This document shows, piece after piece, positions 8,039 to 16,375 of a stretch of DNA of 23,222 nucleotides (its first letter is position 1; every line of letters begins with the position of its first letter). Origin of the DNA: SZUA-448 sp045593785 (GTDB lineage: Bacteria > Bacillota > Clostridia > Lachnospirales > Lachnospiraceae); assembly GCA_045593785.1 (NCBI GenBank), contig JAZNXH010000128.1, positions 1-23,222 of the forward strand, given 5' to 3'. The notes under the pieces were generated by a model. That model was given only the letters and a program-made list of their open reading frames with translations, had not been told where the DNA came from and made no database searches. Position numbers and translations under genes: made by a program.

Positions 8039-9718
8039 TTATTTAGATTCTTTTTGTTTACTCTCTTCTCTGAGCTGTGCACGCTTAATCTTGCCGCCCA
8101 AAGTTTTCGGAAGTTCGTCCACAAATTCCACGATACGCGGATACTTGTATGGAGCGGTTGTCTTCTTTACGTGATTTTGAAGTTCCTTAATCAGTTCGTC
8201 CGAAGGCTCGTAACCCTTTGCAAGTACAACAGTTGCCTTAACTACCTGACCACGGATTGGGTCGGGTGCTGCGGTAATCGCACACTCCACAACTGCCGGA
8301 TGCTCAATCAACGCACTCTCTACCTCAAACGGTCCGATACGGTAACCGGAACACTTAATTACGTCATCATGACGGCCGACAAACCACATATAACCGTCCT
8401 GATCCTGCCAAGCAACATCCTTCAGGTTGTAGTTACCGCTTCCAAGTGCTTCCTTTGTCTGCTCTTCATCACGGTAATAACCGATAAACAGACCCACCGG
8501 AGGCTCTTTGTCGATACCACAGATAACAATCTCGCCTTCTTCACCGCTCTCGCACTCATTTCCATCGGAATCGAGTAACTTAATATTATAGATTGGAGAC
8601 GGCTTTCCCATTGCCCCGGACTTGGTCTCAAACCACTTAAAGTTTGCTACTAATACCGTGCCCTCGGTCTGACCGAAGCCATTGGCAATCTTGTGTCCCG
8701 TCAGTTCTTCCCAACGGTTAAACACTTCGGGATTCAGCGGTTCTCCCGCAGTTGCCCAGTTCTCTACCGAAGACAAATCATAATCTTCTACTTTTTCCTG
8801 CAACATAAAACGATACATCGTCGGCGGTGCACAGAATGTCGTCAGCTTATAATGTGCTATCTTCTCTAAAAGATTTACCGGTACAAATTTATCCATGTCG
8901 TATGCAAAGATGGTTGCGCCACAGATCCACTGACCATAAATCTTGCCCCAGCCAAACTTCGCCCAACCGGAATCGGATACACTCATGTGAAGTTTGTTCT
9001 CCTGTACCTGTTGCCAGTACTTCGCCGTAACAATATGACCAAGCGGATGAATATAGTTATGGCATACCATCTTCGGCATACCGGTTGTACCGGAAGTAAA
9101 ATACATCTGCATTACGTCATTGTTGTTCAGGTCTGCAACTGCATCGCTGCGTTCGAAGGTCTCCGGGAAGGTGCTGATGACTTCGTTAAAGTCTGCCCAG
9201 CCCTCTCTCGTACCACCACCTACCATCGCTCTGTACTTGATGCACGGAGCTTCCGGCAATGCGTTCTCAACCTGTGTGAGCACATACTCGTCATTCACGC
9301 AGACAAACATCTCGATATTGGCCGCATTCGCACGGTATGCAACGTCCTTCTTTGTCAGCTGCAGGGTACCAGGAACAAAGATAACACCTAACTTAATCAA
9401 TGCAGTCGCACATACCCAGTATTCCCAGCGGCGGCGCATAATCAGCATAACCACGCTGTCACGGGTAAGTCCGAGGCTCTTGAAGTAGTTTGCTGCCTGA
9501 TTGGACAGACGGCTCATCTCATCAAAGGTAATCACCCTTTCCTGACCATGATCGTCACACCATACCAGTGCACGCTTTTCCTTGTCTTCCTTTGCCCATG
9601 CATCAACAATGTCAAACCCGAAATTAAACTTCTCCGGCGGATTTACTTTATAATTTTCTTTAAAATCTTCATACGAATCAAACTCGATTCGCGGTAAAAA
9701 ACGTTCTAACAAACCCAT
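8039..9718 (-). CDS. AMP-forming acyl-CoA synthetase (medium-chain/acetyl-CoA synthetase-like)
   Basis: This enzyme activates a carboxylic acid with ATP and CoA to give acyl-CoA, AMP and pyrophosphate. In the 559-residue product the adenylate-forming P-loop TSGTTGMPK is at 208-216, the A5 motif is GFGQTEG, the hinge region reads GRHDDVIKCSGYRIGPFEVE, and the C-terminal catalytic lysine is expected at K543 (GGKIKR). It resembles the MACS branch (FDSYEDFKENYKVNPPEKFNFGFDIVD) rather than bacterial Acs. It is the last gene of the oxidoreductase operon, 19 bases after the HTH-cupin gene, so its acid is probably the free form of the acyl-CoA made by the oxidoreductase (branched-chain or aromatic acids are candidates). 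The ribosome binding site AAAGGA is about 9 bases upstream of the ATG. Substrate is inferred only from context. Confidence 0.9.
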   Translation of the reverse strand: MGLLERFLPRIEFDSYEDFKENYKVNPPEKFNFGFDIVDAWAKEDKEKRALVWCDDHGQERVITFDEMSRLSNQAANYFKSLGLTRDSVVMLIMRRRWEYWVCATALIKLGVIFVPGTLQLTKKDVAYRANAANIEMFVCVNDEYVLTQVENALPEAPCIKYRAMVGGGTREGWADFNEVISTFPETFERSDAVADLNNNDVMQMYFTSGTTGMPKMVCHNYIHPLGHIVTAKYWQQVQENKLHMSVSDSGWAKFGWGKIYGQWICGATIFAYDMDKFVPVNLLEKIAHYKLTTFCAPPTMYRFMLQEKVEDYDLSSVENWATAGEPLNPEVFNRWEELTGHKIANGFGQTEGTVLVANFKWFETKSGAMGKPSPIYNIKLLDSDGNECESGEEGEIVICGIDKEPPVGLFIGYYRDEEQTKEALGSGNYNLKDVAWQDQDGYMWFVGRHDDVIKCSGYRIGPFEVESALIEHPAVVECAITAAPDPIRGQVVKATVVLAKGYEPSDELIKELQNHVKKTTAPYKYPRIVEFVDELPKTLGGKIKRAQLREESKQKESK

Positions 9719-9737
9719 CGTCAGATTCCTTTCCGGG

Positions 9738-10286
9738 TTACTCTGTAATCATAGTAAGAAATTTTGCAGGCTCCGTGCCGCCACACTTCTGTCCGTGCGG
9801 ATACAACGGATTAAAATAAATACTGTCTCCTGCATTTAACACCAGTTCTTTCCCATCGAAGTTAACAATAACCGTACCCTCGAGTACCATGTTGAACTCT
9901 TCTCCTTCATGAGATACGAGCGCTGCCGGCTTATCGGACGGATCCAGCGTTACCACAAACGGCTGCATCATCTTCTTGGAAAAACGGTAAGCGAGGTCTT
10001 CAAAGCGGTAACCCGGATAACGGTCTGCCACCTGACCTTCGCCTTTTCGTACAATCTGGTAACTGCGAAGCTTTGCGGAAGTACCGGATACAATCTCGCT
10101 GAAGTCAACACCGAATTTCTTCGAGATAGCATACAATACACTGATCGGGATATCGTTACCGTCTGCTTCGTAACCTCTGTAAACTTCAACATCAATTTCG
10201 AGTTCTGCTGCAAGTTCTTCCTGCGTATAACCGCAGACTTCACGGAGTTCTCTGACTCTTGCTGCTATTTCTCTGATCTCGTCCAT
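9738..10286 (-). CDS. HTH (XRE)-cupin transcriptional regulator
   Basis: The 182-residue protein has an N-terminal XRE helix-turn-helix (about 8-62, core LREVCGYTQEELAAELEIDVEVYRGYE) and a C-terminal cupin barrel (about 110-180) with SHEGEEFNMVLEGTVIVNFDGK and DSIYFNPLYPHG. The cupin side chains H, E, E and the later H suggest a metal- or ligand-binding pocket. Proteins of this design sense a small molecule and regulate neighbouring catabolic genes. Lying between the oxidoreductase gamma gene and the acyl-CoA synthetase gene, it probably regulates this operon; that is inference. I chose the ATG at 10286 because GGAG sits 6 bases upstream; the frame runs to a TTG at 10304 that has no ribosome binding site. 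Confidence 0.9.
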   Translation of the reverse strand: MDEIREIAARVRELREVCGYTQEELAAELEIDVEVYRGYEADGNDIPISVLYAISKKFGVDFSEIVSGTSAKLRSYQIVRKGEGQVADRYPGYRFEDLAYRFSKKMMQPFVVTLDPSDKPAALVSHEGEEFNMVLEGTVIVNFDGKELVLNAGDSIYFNPLYPHGQKCGGTEPAKFLTMITE

Positions 10287-10333
10287 GTTCCTCTCCATTC
10301 GCAAATTTTTCTGTTAAGAAAACATCTACTCCA

Positions 10334-10873
10334 TTACTCTACCGAATATCCGAGCTTTAATGCATTCTTGTTTACTTCAATCAGGGCTGCCTTCTTCGGC
10401 GGCACACATTTGTCTACTGCCTTGTAAAGGGACTCTTCGGTACAGAACCCAAGTTCTTTGAACATCTTACCAACAAGAATAATGTTTGCGCTGCCCTTCA
10501 TGCCGTTTTCTTCGGCAAGTCTGGAAGCATCTACATAGCATACCTTAACATCCTGACGGGTAACCTTACGGTCAATCAGTGAACTGTCGAGGAGAATTGT
10601 GCCACCCGGCACAACACTATTCTCAAACTTATCAAGAGACGGAAGGTTCATTGCAATCAATACGTCCGGTGCAGTTACCAGCGGAGAGCCGATGGACTCG
10701 TCACTGAGAACAACAGAACAGTTACAGGTACCACCACGCATCTCAGGACCGTAGGACGGAAGCCAGGATACTTCCTTGCCGTCCAATAGACCGGAGTACA
10801 CGAGGAGCTTACCGGAGAAGAGGATACCCTGGCCGCCGAAGCCTGCCAGTAATACGTTCAATGTATTAGCCAT
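10334..10873 (-). CDS. 2-oxoacid:ferredoxin oxidoreductase, gamma subunit
   Basis: This is the gamma subunit of a four-subunit 2-oxoacid:acceptor oxidoreductase, thought to contribute to CoA binding. The 179-residue length is standard. It has the N-terminal AGFGGQGILFSGKLL (10-24) block and SYGPEMRGGTCNCSV (40-54), both diagnostic of the family. Its ATG overlaps the beta stop codon by one base (TAATG), so translation is probably coupled. The HTH-cupin gene follows after 47 bases. The subunit itself does not reveal which 2-oxoacid is used. Confidence 0.94.
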   Translation of the reverse strand: MANTLNVLLAGFGGQGILFSGKLLVYSGLLDGKEVSWLPSYGPEMRGGTCNCSVVLSDESIGSPLVTAPDVLIAMNLPSLDKFENSVVPGGTILLDSSLIDRKVTRQDVKVCYVDASRLAEENGMKGSANIILVGKMFKELGFCTEESLYKAVDKCVPPKKAALIEVNKNALKLGYSVE

Positions 10874-11625
10874 TAGTTTGCTCCTCCTTCCGTAACATCC
10901 TTATATACACCGAGCGGATAGTAGCTCAGCATGTTCTCCTGCAGCCACTTGGTAGATTCCTCCGGAGAGAGACCCCAGTTGGTCGGACATGCGGAAACAA
11001 CTTCGATGATAGAATATCCGCGCTTGTTAATCTGATTCTCAAAGCCTTTTTTGATGGCCTTCTTTGCTTCCTTTACGTTCTTAACGGTATCCACTGCAAC
11101 ACGCTGTGCAAGTGCAGTACCGCTTAAAGTGCTGAGCATCTCACAAACACGTACCGGATAACCTGCAACTGCAGTGTCACGACCATACGGGGTGGTCTGG
11201 GTAATCTGTCCCGGCAGAGAAGTCGGAGCCATCTGACCACCGGTCATACCGTAAATTGCGTTGTTAATAAAAATAACAGTGATGTTCTCACCACGGGTCG
11301 CTGCATGTACGGTCTCTGCGGTACCGATTGCTGCAAGGTCACCATCGCCCTGATAGGTAAATACTACATTGTCAGGGAAAGAACGCTTGATACCGGTTGC
11401 CACAGCCGGAGCACGTCCGTGCGGTGCCTGTACCATATCACAATTGAAATAATTATAGCTGAATACCGAACAGCCTACCGATGCAACGCCCACAGAGGTT
11501 CCGAGAACGCCAAGTTCTTCCAGCACTTCTGCTACCAGACGATGTACGATACCGTGAGAGCATCCCGGACAGTAATGAAACGGGGTATCGGTCAAGCCTT
11601 TGGTCTTTTCAAATACTACTGCCAT
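10873..11625 (-). CDS. 2-oxoacid:ferredoxin oxidoreductase, beta subunit (TPP-binding)
   Basis: The beta subunit carries thiamine pyrophosphate and the catalytic iron-sulfur cluster. In the 250-residue product the TPP motif runs from GDGDLAAIG (93-101) to NN (121-122). Cysteines at CPGC (19-22), C52 and a C-terminal VSACPTNW are the expected [4Fe-4S] ligands. GMTGGQMAPTS follows the TPP site, as in the KOR/VOR branch. I start it at ATG 11625 because GGAG lies 6 bases upstream; four codons more would reach a TTG at 11637 that overlaps that site. The stop overlaps the gamma start by one base. A 60-base gap separates it from alpha. Confidence 0.95.
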   Translation of the reverse strand: MAVVFEKTKGLTDTPFHYCPGCSHGIVHRLVAEVLEELGVLGTSVGVASVGCSVFSYNYFNCDMVQAPHGRAPAVATGIKRSFPDNVVFTYQGDGDLAAIGTAETVHAATRGENITVIFINNAIYGMTGGQMAPTSLPGQITQTTPYGRDTAVAGYPVRVCEMLSTLSGTALAQRVAVDTVKNVKEAKKAIKKGFENQINKRGYSIIEVVSACPTNWGLSPEESTKWLQENMLSYYPLGVYKDVTEGGAN

Positions 11626-11640
11626 GTTATTCTCCAATCC

Positions 11641-11655
11641 GAAGCTTCTCGCTTC
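11641..11655 (-). promoter_or_regulatory. Small intercistronic hairpin before the beta gene
   Basis: GAAGC and GCTTC arms around a 5-base loop lie in the 60-base gap between alpha and beta, about 6 bases before the beta ribosome binding site. There is no T-run, so it is not a terminator. It may set relative subunit translation or protect the downstream mRNA, or may be chance. Confidence 0.3.
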
Positions 11656-11685
11656 TATATTTCATCTGAAAATTATCTCTGTCAA

Positions 11686-12756
11686 TTACTCTGCAAGCTT
11701 CTTAATCTCAGCAAGCACTTCTGCCGGAGTCGGAATGACACCACCGGTTCTTCCGTAGAACTCTACCGGCTTTCTTCCGTTTACTACAAGCTTAACATCT
11801 TCTATCATCTGACCCATGCTCATTTCTACGCAAAGGAACTTCTTTGCAGTCGGAACAACCTTCTCGATTGCCTTCTCCGGGAACGGCCACAGGGTAATCG
11901 GACGAATCATACCAACCTTAATGCCCTCAGCACGTGCTGCATTGACTGCACTTCTGGAAACACGGGAGGAAGCACCGAATGCTACGATAACAATCTCTGC
12001 ATCCTCGGTCAGATACTCTTCTGCTCTCTGCTCGTTCTGCTTCATCAGTTCATATCTCTGATAACGCTCCTCTACCAGTTTCTCCAGCTCTTCCGGCTGT
12101 ATGTAGAGGGAATTTACGATGTTACGGTCTCTCTTGTTCTGATGTCCGTTTGCTGCCCATGTCTTGGAAGCGATATTTGCTTCGCGGTCAAAACTGTCTG
12201 CCGCATCCGGAAGCACTACCGGCTCCATCATCTGTCCGAGCATACCATCGGAAAGAATCATCGAAGGAACGCGATACTTCTCACCCACTTCAAATGCCAA
12301 CGGAACGAAGTCAACCATCTCCTGAATGGTGGACGGAGCAAGTACGAACAACTGGAAGTCACCATGTCCGAGTGCCTTGGTTGCCTGCCAGTAATCAGAC
12401 TGGGACGGCTGGATACCGCCGAGACCCGGACCACCACGCTGTACGTTGATAATCAATGCCGGAAGGTCGGAACCTGCAAGATAGGAAACACCTTCGGACT
12501 TCAAGCTGATTCCCGGAGAACTGGATGATGTCATCGCACGTACACCGGTCGCAGCTGCGCCAAGTACCATGTTAATTGCTGCCACTTCAGATTCTGCCTG
12601 TAAAAACAGACCGCCCACCTTAGGCATACGCTTCGACAGATATGCCGAAATCTCGGTCTGCGGCGTAATCGGATAGCCGAAGAAATGTCTGCAGCCTGCC
12701 TGAATCGCAGCTTCTGCAAGAGCTTCATTACCTTTCATTAAAACTTTCTCTGCCAT
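11686..12756 (-). CDS. vorB: 2-oxoacid:ferredoxin oxidoreductase, alpha subunit (VorB-like)
   Basis: The alpha subunit forms the 2-oxoacid binding site with beta; the complex converts a 2-oxoacid plus CoA to acyl-CoA and CO2 while reducing ferredoxin. The 356-residue product starts MKGNEALAEAAIQAGCRHFFGYPITPQTEI, the substrate-binding GYPITP motif of the family, followed by SSSPGISLKSEG and NVQRGGPGLGG. Length and sequence fit the type often annotated as 3-methyl-2-oxobutanoate (ketoisovalerate) oxidoreductase VorB, but 2-oxoglutarate and aromatic 2-oxoacid enzymes are close relatives, so the substrate is tentative. The ATG has AGGAG 7 bases upstream. It lies 18 bases after the ferredoxin gene. 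Confidence 0.93.
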   Translation of the reverse strand: MAEKVLMKGNEALAEAAIQAGCRHFFGYPITPQTEISAYLSKRMPKVGGLFLQAESEVAAINMVLGAAATGVRAMTSSSSPGISLKSEGVSYLAGSDLPALIINVQRGGPGLGGIQPSQSDYWQATKALGHGDFQLFVLAPSTIQEMVDFVPLAFEVGEKYRVPSMILSDGMLGQMMEPVVLPDAADSFDREANIASKTWAANGHQNKRDRNIVNSLYIQPEELEKLVEERYQRYELMKQNEQRAEEYLTEDAEIVIVAFGASSRVSRSAVNAARAEGIKVGMIRPITLWPFPEKAIEKVVPTAKKFLCVEMSMGQMIEDVKLVVNGRKPVEFYGRTGGVIPTPAEVLAEIKKLAE

Positions 12757-12774
12757 AATATTCTCCTAATCAAA

Positions 12775-12981
12775 TTATTTTTCTACTGTGATTGCACAAT
12801 CAGGACACATCGTTGCACAGAATGCACAAGCGATACATGCCTCCTGATTCGTCATCGACGCAGGATGATAACCTTTACTGTTGATTCTGTCCTTTGCCAG
12901 TTCCAAAATCTTCTTCGGACATGCATTTACACACATTGCACAGCCCTTACACAGCGTTTCGTCAATCGTAATCTTTGCCAT
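12775..12981 (-). CDS. 2x[4Fe-4S] ferredoxin, delta subunit of the oxidoreductase
   Basis: This 68-residue protein has two complete cluster motifs: C11, C14, C17 and C21 (CKGCAMCVNAC), then C49, C52, C55 and C59 (CIACAFCATMC). It is the size of the delta subunit that carries electrons from the TPP/Fe-S core of four-subunit 2-oxoacid oxidoreductases to free ferredoxin. The ATG at 12981 has AGGAGG about 6 bases upstream. It sits directly before alpha (18-base gap) and 22 bases after the P-loop ATPase. Confidence 0.96.
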   Translation of the reverse strand: MAKITIDETLCKGCAMCVNACPKKILELAKDRINSKGYHPASMTNQEACIACAFCATMCPDCAITVEK

Positions 12982-13003
12982 GTTACTCCTCCTTCTATCG
13001 TGT

Positions 13004-13690
13004 TTATGATTCGAAATTTGATTTCACTATAATATCGATCGGGTACAACGGCACCTTCACGTTATTCTCTTCTGCATTCTTCTCAAACTCTGTCAGTATA
13101 CGCTTTGGCACCGTCACTGCCTTACAATCCAGTCCCGTCAGTTCTGTTACCCTCTTTGCGTAATCCAGTGAAGATAAAATAGTCTTTGCTGTCGTCTCCG
13201 ACTTCAGATGTGCGTTGCTGACAACCCCGGTTGCCTTCAGTCTTGATACACGCTCGATTTCCTGTAATACCGCTGCTGCCTCTTCCGGCTCTGCCGTAAG
13301 ATTCCGGTAACAGTTGATGACATAAAACATGTCATAATCCAGCGCATTAATCTGTGCGCTGAATCTGCCGAGTACCGTCGCTCCGACATCATCGCCGCCA
13401 ACATCCATAATCACTAAATCTTCGCTATCAAAAATGCCATACACCTCCGGCGGAAGAGACGGAACATCGACATTACTGTTCGCATACACCGGTGCAATGA
13501 TACGGATATTCTCATGTGCAAGTTGCGCACCGTAATCCGAAGAACGGAAATACGGATTCACCAAATCCATATCCACCAATGTTACTTTCCGTCCGGCACG
13601 TGCCGCTTCCAATGCAAGGTTCAGGGAAAGGTTCGTCTTACCGGTACCGTAATGCCCGCAAATCAGATTAAATCGCTTTGTCAATAACAT
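13004..13690 (-). CDS. P-loop ATPase of the MinD/CobQ-like SIMIBI type
   Basis: This 228-residue protein has a Walker A loop GHYGTGKT at 12-19, a DMDLVNPYFRSSD block at about 40-52 (Walker A' region) and VIMDVGGDDVGA at about 93-104 (Walker B), the order seen in MinD/ParA/CobQ-like ATPases. It lacks the lysine-first KGG signature of true ParA/MinD. As first gene of the oxidoreductase operon it could insert or protect a metal cluster, or control the enzyme, but no function is known to me. The ATG at 13690 has GGGAGGAGG 6-7 bases upstream. Family is fairly sure; role is not. Confidence 0.82.
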   Translation of the reverse strand: MLLTKRFNLICGHYGTGKTNLSLNLALEAARAGRKVTLVDMDLVNPYFRSSDYGAQLAHENIRIIAPVYANSNVDVPSLPPEVYGIFDSEDLVIMDVGGDDVGATVLGRFSAQINALDYDMFYVINCYRNLTAEPEEAAAVLQEIERVSRLKATGVVSNAHLKSETTAKTILSSLDYAKRVTELTGLDCKAVTVPKRILTEFEKNAEENNVKVPLYPIDIIVKSNFES

Positions 13691-13712
13691 GCGGCACCTC
13701 CTCCCAAAAGAC

Positions 13713-13763
13713 AGAATCAGCGCATCCGTGGTTCAGGGAACCGACAGCATGCGCCCGGATTCT
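13713..13763 (-). promoter_or_regulatory. Three-segment hairpin in the leader of the oxidoreductase operon
   Basis: On the transcribed strand AGAAUC, GCGCAU and GGUUC pair perfectly with GAACC, AUGCGC and GAUUCU: 17 Watson-Crick pairs in three stems separated by internal loops of 3/1 and 6/4 bases, with a CCU apical loop. It begins at the predicted transcription start and ends 7 bases before the GGGAGGAGG ribosome binding site. It may be a regulatory leader RNA. It could instead help terminate the upstream gene, since UCUUUU follows, but the stem is too interrupted for a typical terminator. I do not recognise a known riboswitch class. Confidence 0.6.
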
Positions 13764-13766
13764 AAA

Positions 13767-13795
13767 AATTTAACATAAAGAAAATCAAAAATCAA
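13767..13795 (-). promoter_or_regulatory. Probable promoter of the oxidoreductase operon
   Basis: On the minus strand TTGATT (13795-13790) and TAAATT (13772-13767) are spaced 17 bases apart in an AT-rich stretch. Transcription would start at about 13760, at the foot of the leader hairpin, about 70 bases before the ATPase gene. Confidence 0.5.
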
Positions 13796-13839
13796 GTATT
13801 TATTGCGTTAAAGTAATAAAGAAACAAAGAATTTTTCAT

Positions 13840-16362
13840 TTATTGTGCTGTAAGATAATCATTTTCTACCAGATAATCATAATTATAGGTAGTTCCGGTG
13901 CACTTTTCCACCGGATAACTGTCATATGCCTCACCGGTCGAACGGACATGTTTTGTGCCGGAGCTATGTTCGTTCATCTCGTCTGTCGTCAGATTAAAAT
14001 ACGTATATCCGATATAATCTTCATCTGCGCCGGTCGGATCACCCCAAGTGACATCAATTTCATACCAATCGTTCGGATCAATCTCTTTTCCGCTTTTCGT
14101 CAACATTCTGGAATAGTCCACGGTTTCACCGAGGTTTACCATGTTCCAGACATGAGCTTCCGTTCTGCCTGTGCTGTTGGTTGCATCACCGTGCACGATA
14201 ACGGTCTGAATACCCGCAAGCTCGCACATGTAATGGAAGGTCAATGCATAACTGGTACATACGGGAGTATATGCATCGGTCAGAATTCCTGCCATTGTCT
14301 GATCCATTGCCGAGCTCTTGTATTGCTTTTCCAGTACGATAAAATCATGAATTTCTTTCACATACTCAATCTTTGTCAATTCACGATCATACTTGGCTTC
14401 AATTGCCTCTAAAGCTGCCTTTGCAGTCTCCTGACACTCGGTCAGAAGTGCGTCCATATCCTCCTTATCATTCAGCGGCAGATATACATCATTTCCGCGC
14501 TGTGTATAACTGGTGCCAAGCTGGATGATTTCCGGATTGTCCAGACGCATCATTTTGATCACCTGCAGCACTTCACGTAACGTCATTGACAGACCTTCGA
14601 TAGAGAAGCTTTCTTCATATGTCATCGCAGCCAGATAAGCACGCTGATAAGCAACGCCCCAGCCCTTTTGTACACACTGGATATATCCCCAATCGTCTTT
14701 GTAATCCGGAAGTTCACCATTTGCCATAAAGCTGTAACGGTATGTAACAACATCCGATTCGATTCCGCTCACATCTTCCAATAAATATGCTTTTACCAAT
14801 AAAGTTTTCCCTACTTCACCGGTAATATCGAGTGTCCATTCTGTATTCTTAACAAACTCAGCGCCATCTATGGAAGTATACAAGGTATGCCCTTCTACCT
14901 TTGTAAAATTCAGCGTCTGGTTCAAATCTGCGTCATTCTCAACCAAAAATGCCTGCGGCTTCAAATCAGCAAGCGGCAGAATCCCCCCTACCTGCTTCAC
15001 AACCGAAGCAATCTTGAATTCTCTTTCCGGAGTTTTCTTATCCTCTTTTACCGGAGCTGTTCGGAACAGCACCACATAAGAATCTTCAAATGCCTTAAAA
15101 CTACTGTAACTGATAGTCGCTGCAGCTCCTGCTTTGATGTTCTTCCATGTCAGATAACCGACTGCACCTTTCGCTGCATCATAATCTATCTTCTTAATCA
15201 GCTCCACTACATTTCCGTTGCACTCCCATGCATTGGAATCAGCAACTGCAATCATATAATCAACTTCAGAACCATTGGTGACTCTTAGTCCTTTGGATAT
15301 GTCCGTCGGATTCACCGGACTGATACTAAGACCGTCCTCACCGGATTTCGGCAATTCTGTCTTATCAAGATAAATATCAGTAGCGTAAGACGGTGCTGCC
15401 TTCAAACTGGCTGCAATCCGGACCTGGATTACCGCTTCATCAAATGCAACGGAAACACCATTACCATTGATGCCATTCAGCTGAGAGAGTGACATTTTCT
15501 TGATTCCCTCTTCTACTGCAGTCCATGCCGTCATATTTCCGTCCGGATATACAATACGATACTCCTGCGTATCTTTCAGTGCTAAGGTGTGCTTGCTTCC
15601 GTCCAGTTTTACTGACGGAGCCTTTGCAGGTTTTCGTATCTTAATCTTAGCTTCTTTACTGATTGGAGCATCTCCGCTGTTGATTCGAAAATACAAGGTG
15701 GCACCGCTTTTCTGATACATTTCAGGATTCATCGCATACAATTCCTGATAATTGGTAGCCGTTCCTGCACGCCACTCGATATTGGATAATTTGGTATAAT
15801 CTGTTCCATCACAAAGAAATGTAAAGTAGCCTGTATCTGCTGTAAAGTTCTGATACAATGCTTCCCCGTTTATCTTTAACGCATATGCATTGGCATAGGA
15901 CTGTCCGGTCTCATCCTCCGTAAACTTGCCCTGATAAACTGCCTTCAGGGCTTCTCTTCCGGTCATGGTAACCGTCACTGCAGTATCATCCTCGGCATAC
16001 TTCGCGTAAAATACGGTCTCGCCCTTAAATGTCTGTGATGACAAATCAATATAAAACGCTGCATACTGATTTTCACCACTCTGATATCCTGCTATTAATT
16101 CCGAACCGATTCTACGAAATTCCTTCGGCTGTTTTCCTGCTGCGGCAAAACTATAATACAGTTCACCGTTACCATTCGCACGTACCGTAATAATTTCATT
16201 GCTGTAATTCACAATAATGTCAGTTTCCTGTAATGTCTGTACTCCGGCTCCGTTATTATCCTCTGCTGCCGCACCCTGAAGCAGTGGTGAAACACACAAA
16301 AAGAGCAACACAAAAAATATGGTTGCTCCGAATTGTTTTACTTTTATACTTTTGTACTTCAT
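13840..16362 (-). CDS. Secreted transglutaminase-like superfamily protein
   Basis: The 840-residue protein begins with a signal peptide (basic KYKSIKVKQ, hydrophobic core, likely cleavage after AAA at residue 33). The middle is several beta-sandwich-like segments, one with NGNMTAWTAVEEG-type and another with YTSIDGAEFVKNTEW-type chitobiase-like repeats, of the kind used for surface binding. The C-terminal transglutaminase-like domain has the triad C702 (TPVCTSYA), H737 (TEAHVWNMV) and D770 (EIDVTWGDP), so it is probably active as a protease or acyl transferase. No LPxTG anchor or cell-wall repeat was seen. The ATG at 16362 is chosen because GGAGG lies 5 bases upstream; 14 more codons up to 16404 precede that site. 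It probably has its own promoter and leader hairpin. Substrate unknown. Confidence 0.87.
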   Translation of the reverse strand: MKYKSIKVKQFGATIFFVLLFLCVSPLLQGAAAEDNNGAGVQTLQETDIIVNYSNEIITVRANGNGELYYSFAAAGKQPKEFRRIGSELIAGYQSGENQYAAFYIDLSSQTFKGETVFYAKYAEDDTAVTVTMTGREALKAVYQGKFTEDETGQSYANAYALKINGEALYQNFTADTGYFTFLCDGTDYTKLSNIEWRAGTATNYQELYAMNPEMYQKSGATLYFRINSGDAPISKEAKIKIRKPAKAPSVKLDGSKHTLALKDTQEYRIVYPDGNMTAWTAVEEGIKKMSLSQLNGINGNGVSVAFDEAVIQVRIAASLKAAPSYATDIYLDKTELPKSGEDGLSISPVNPTDISKGLRVTNGSEVDYMIAVADSNAWECNGNVVELIKKIDYDAAKGAVGYLTWKNIKAGAAATISYSSFKAFEDSYVVLFRTAPVKEDKKTPEREFKIASVVKQVGGILPLADLKPQAFLVENDADLNQTLNFTKVEGHTLYTSIDGAEFVKNTEWTLDITGEVGKTLLVKAYLLEDVSGIESDVVTYRYSFMANGELPDYKDDWGYIQCVQKGWGVAYQRAYLAAMTYEESFSIEGLSMTLREVLQVIKMMRLDNPEIIQLGTSYTQRGNDVYLPLNDKEDMDALLTECQETAKAALEAIEAKYDRELTKIEYVKEIHDFIVLEKQYKSSAMDQTMAGILTDAYTPVCTSYALTFHYMCELAGIQTVIVHGDATNSTGRTEAHVWNMVNLGETVDYSRMLTKSGKEIDPNDWYEIDVTWGDPTGADEDYIGYTYFNLTTDEMNEHSSGTKHVRSTGEAYDSYPVEKCTGTTYNYDYLVENDYLTAQ

Positions 16363-16375
16363 ACCGGCCTCCGAT

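Noticed and set aside
10287..10304. TTG start for the HTH-cupin regulator at 10304
   Set aside because: It lies upstream of the GGAG that serves the ATG at 10286.
11305..12528. 407-codon open frame on the plus strand opposite the oxidoreductase alpha and beta genes
   Set aside because: It is antisense to two well-supported genes and its translation is cysteine- and histidine-rich without domain structure, as expected of a shadow frame.
13764..13839. A separate terminator for the transglutaminase gene
   Set aside because: The AT-rich sequence after its stop has no GC-rich stem; only the leader hairpin at 13713-13763 could serve, and it is atypical.
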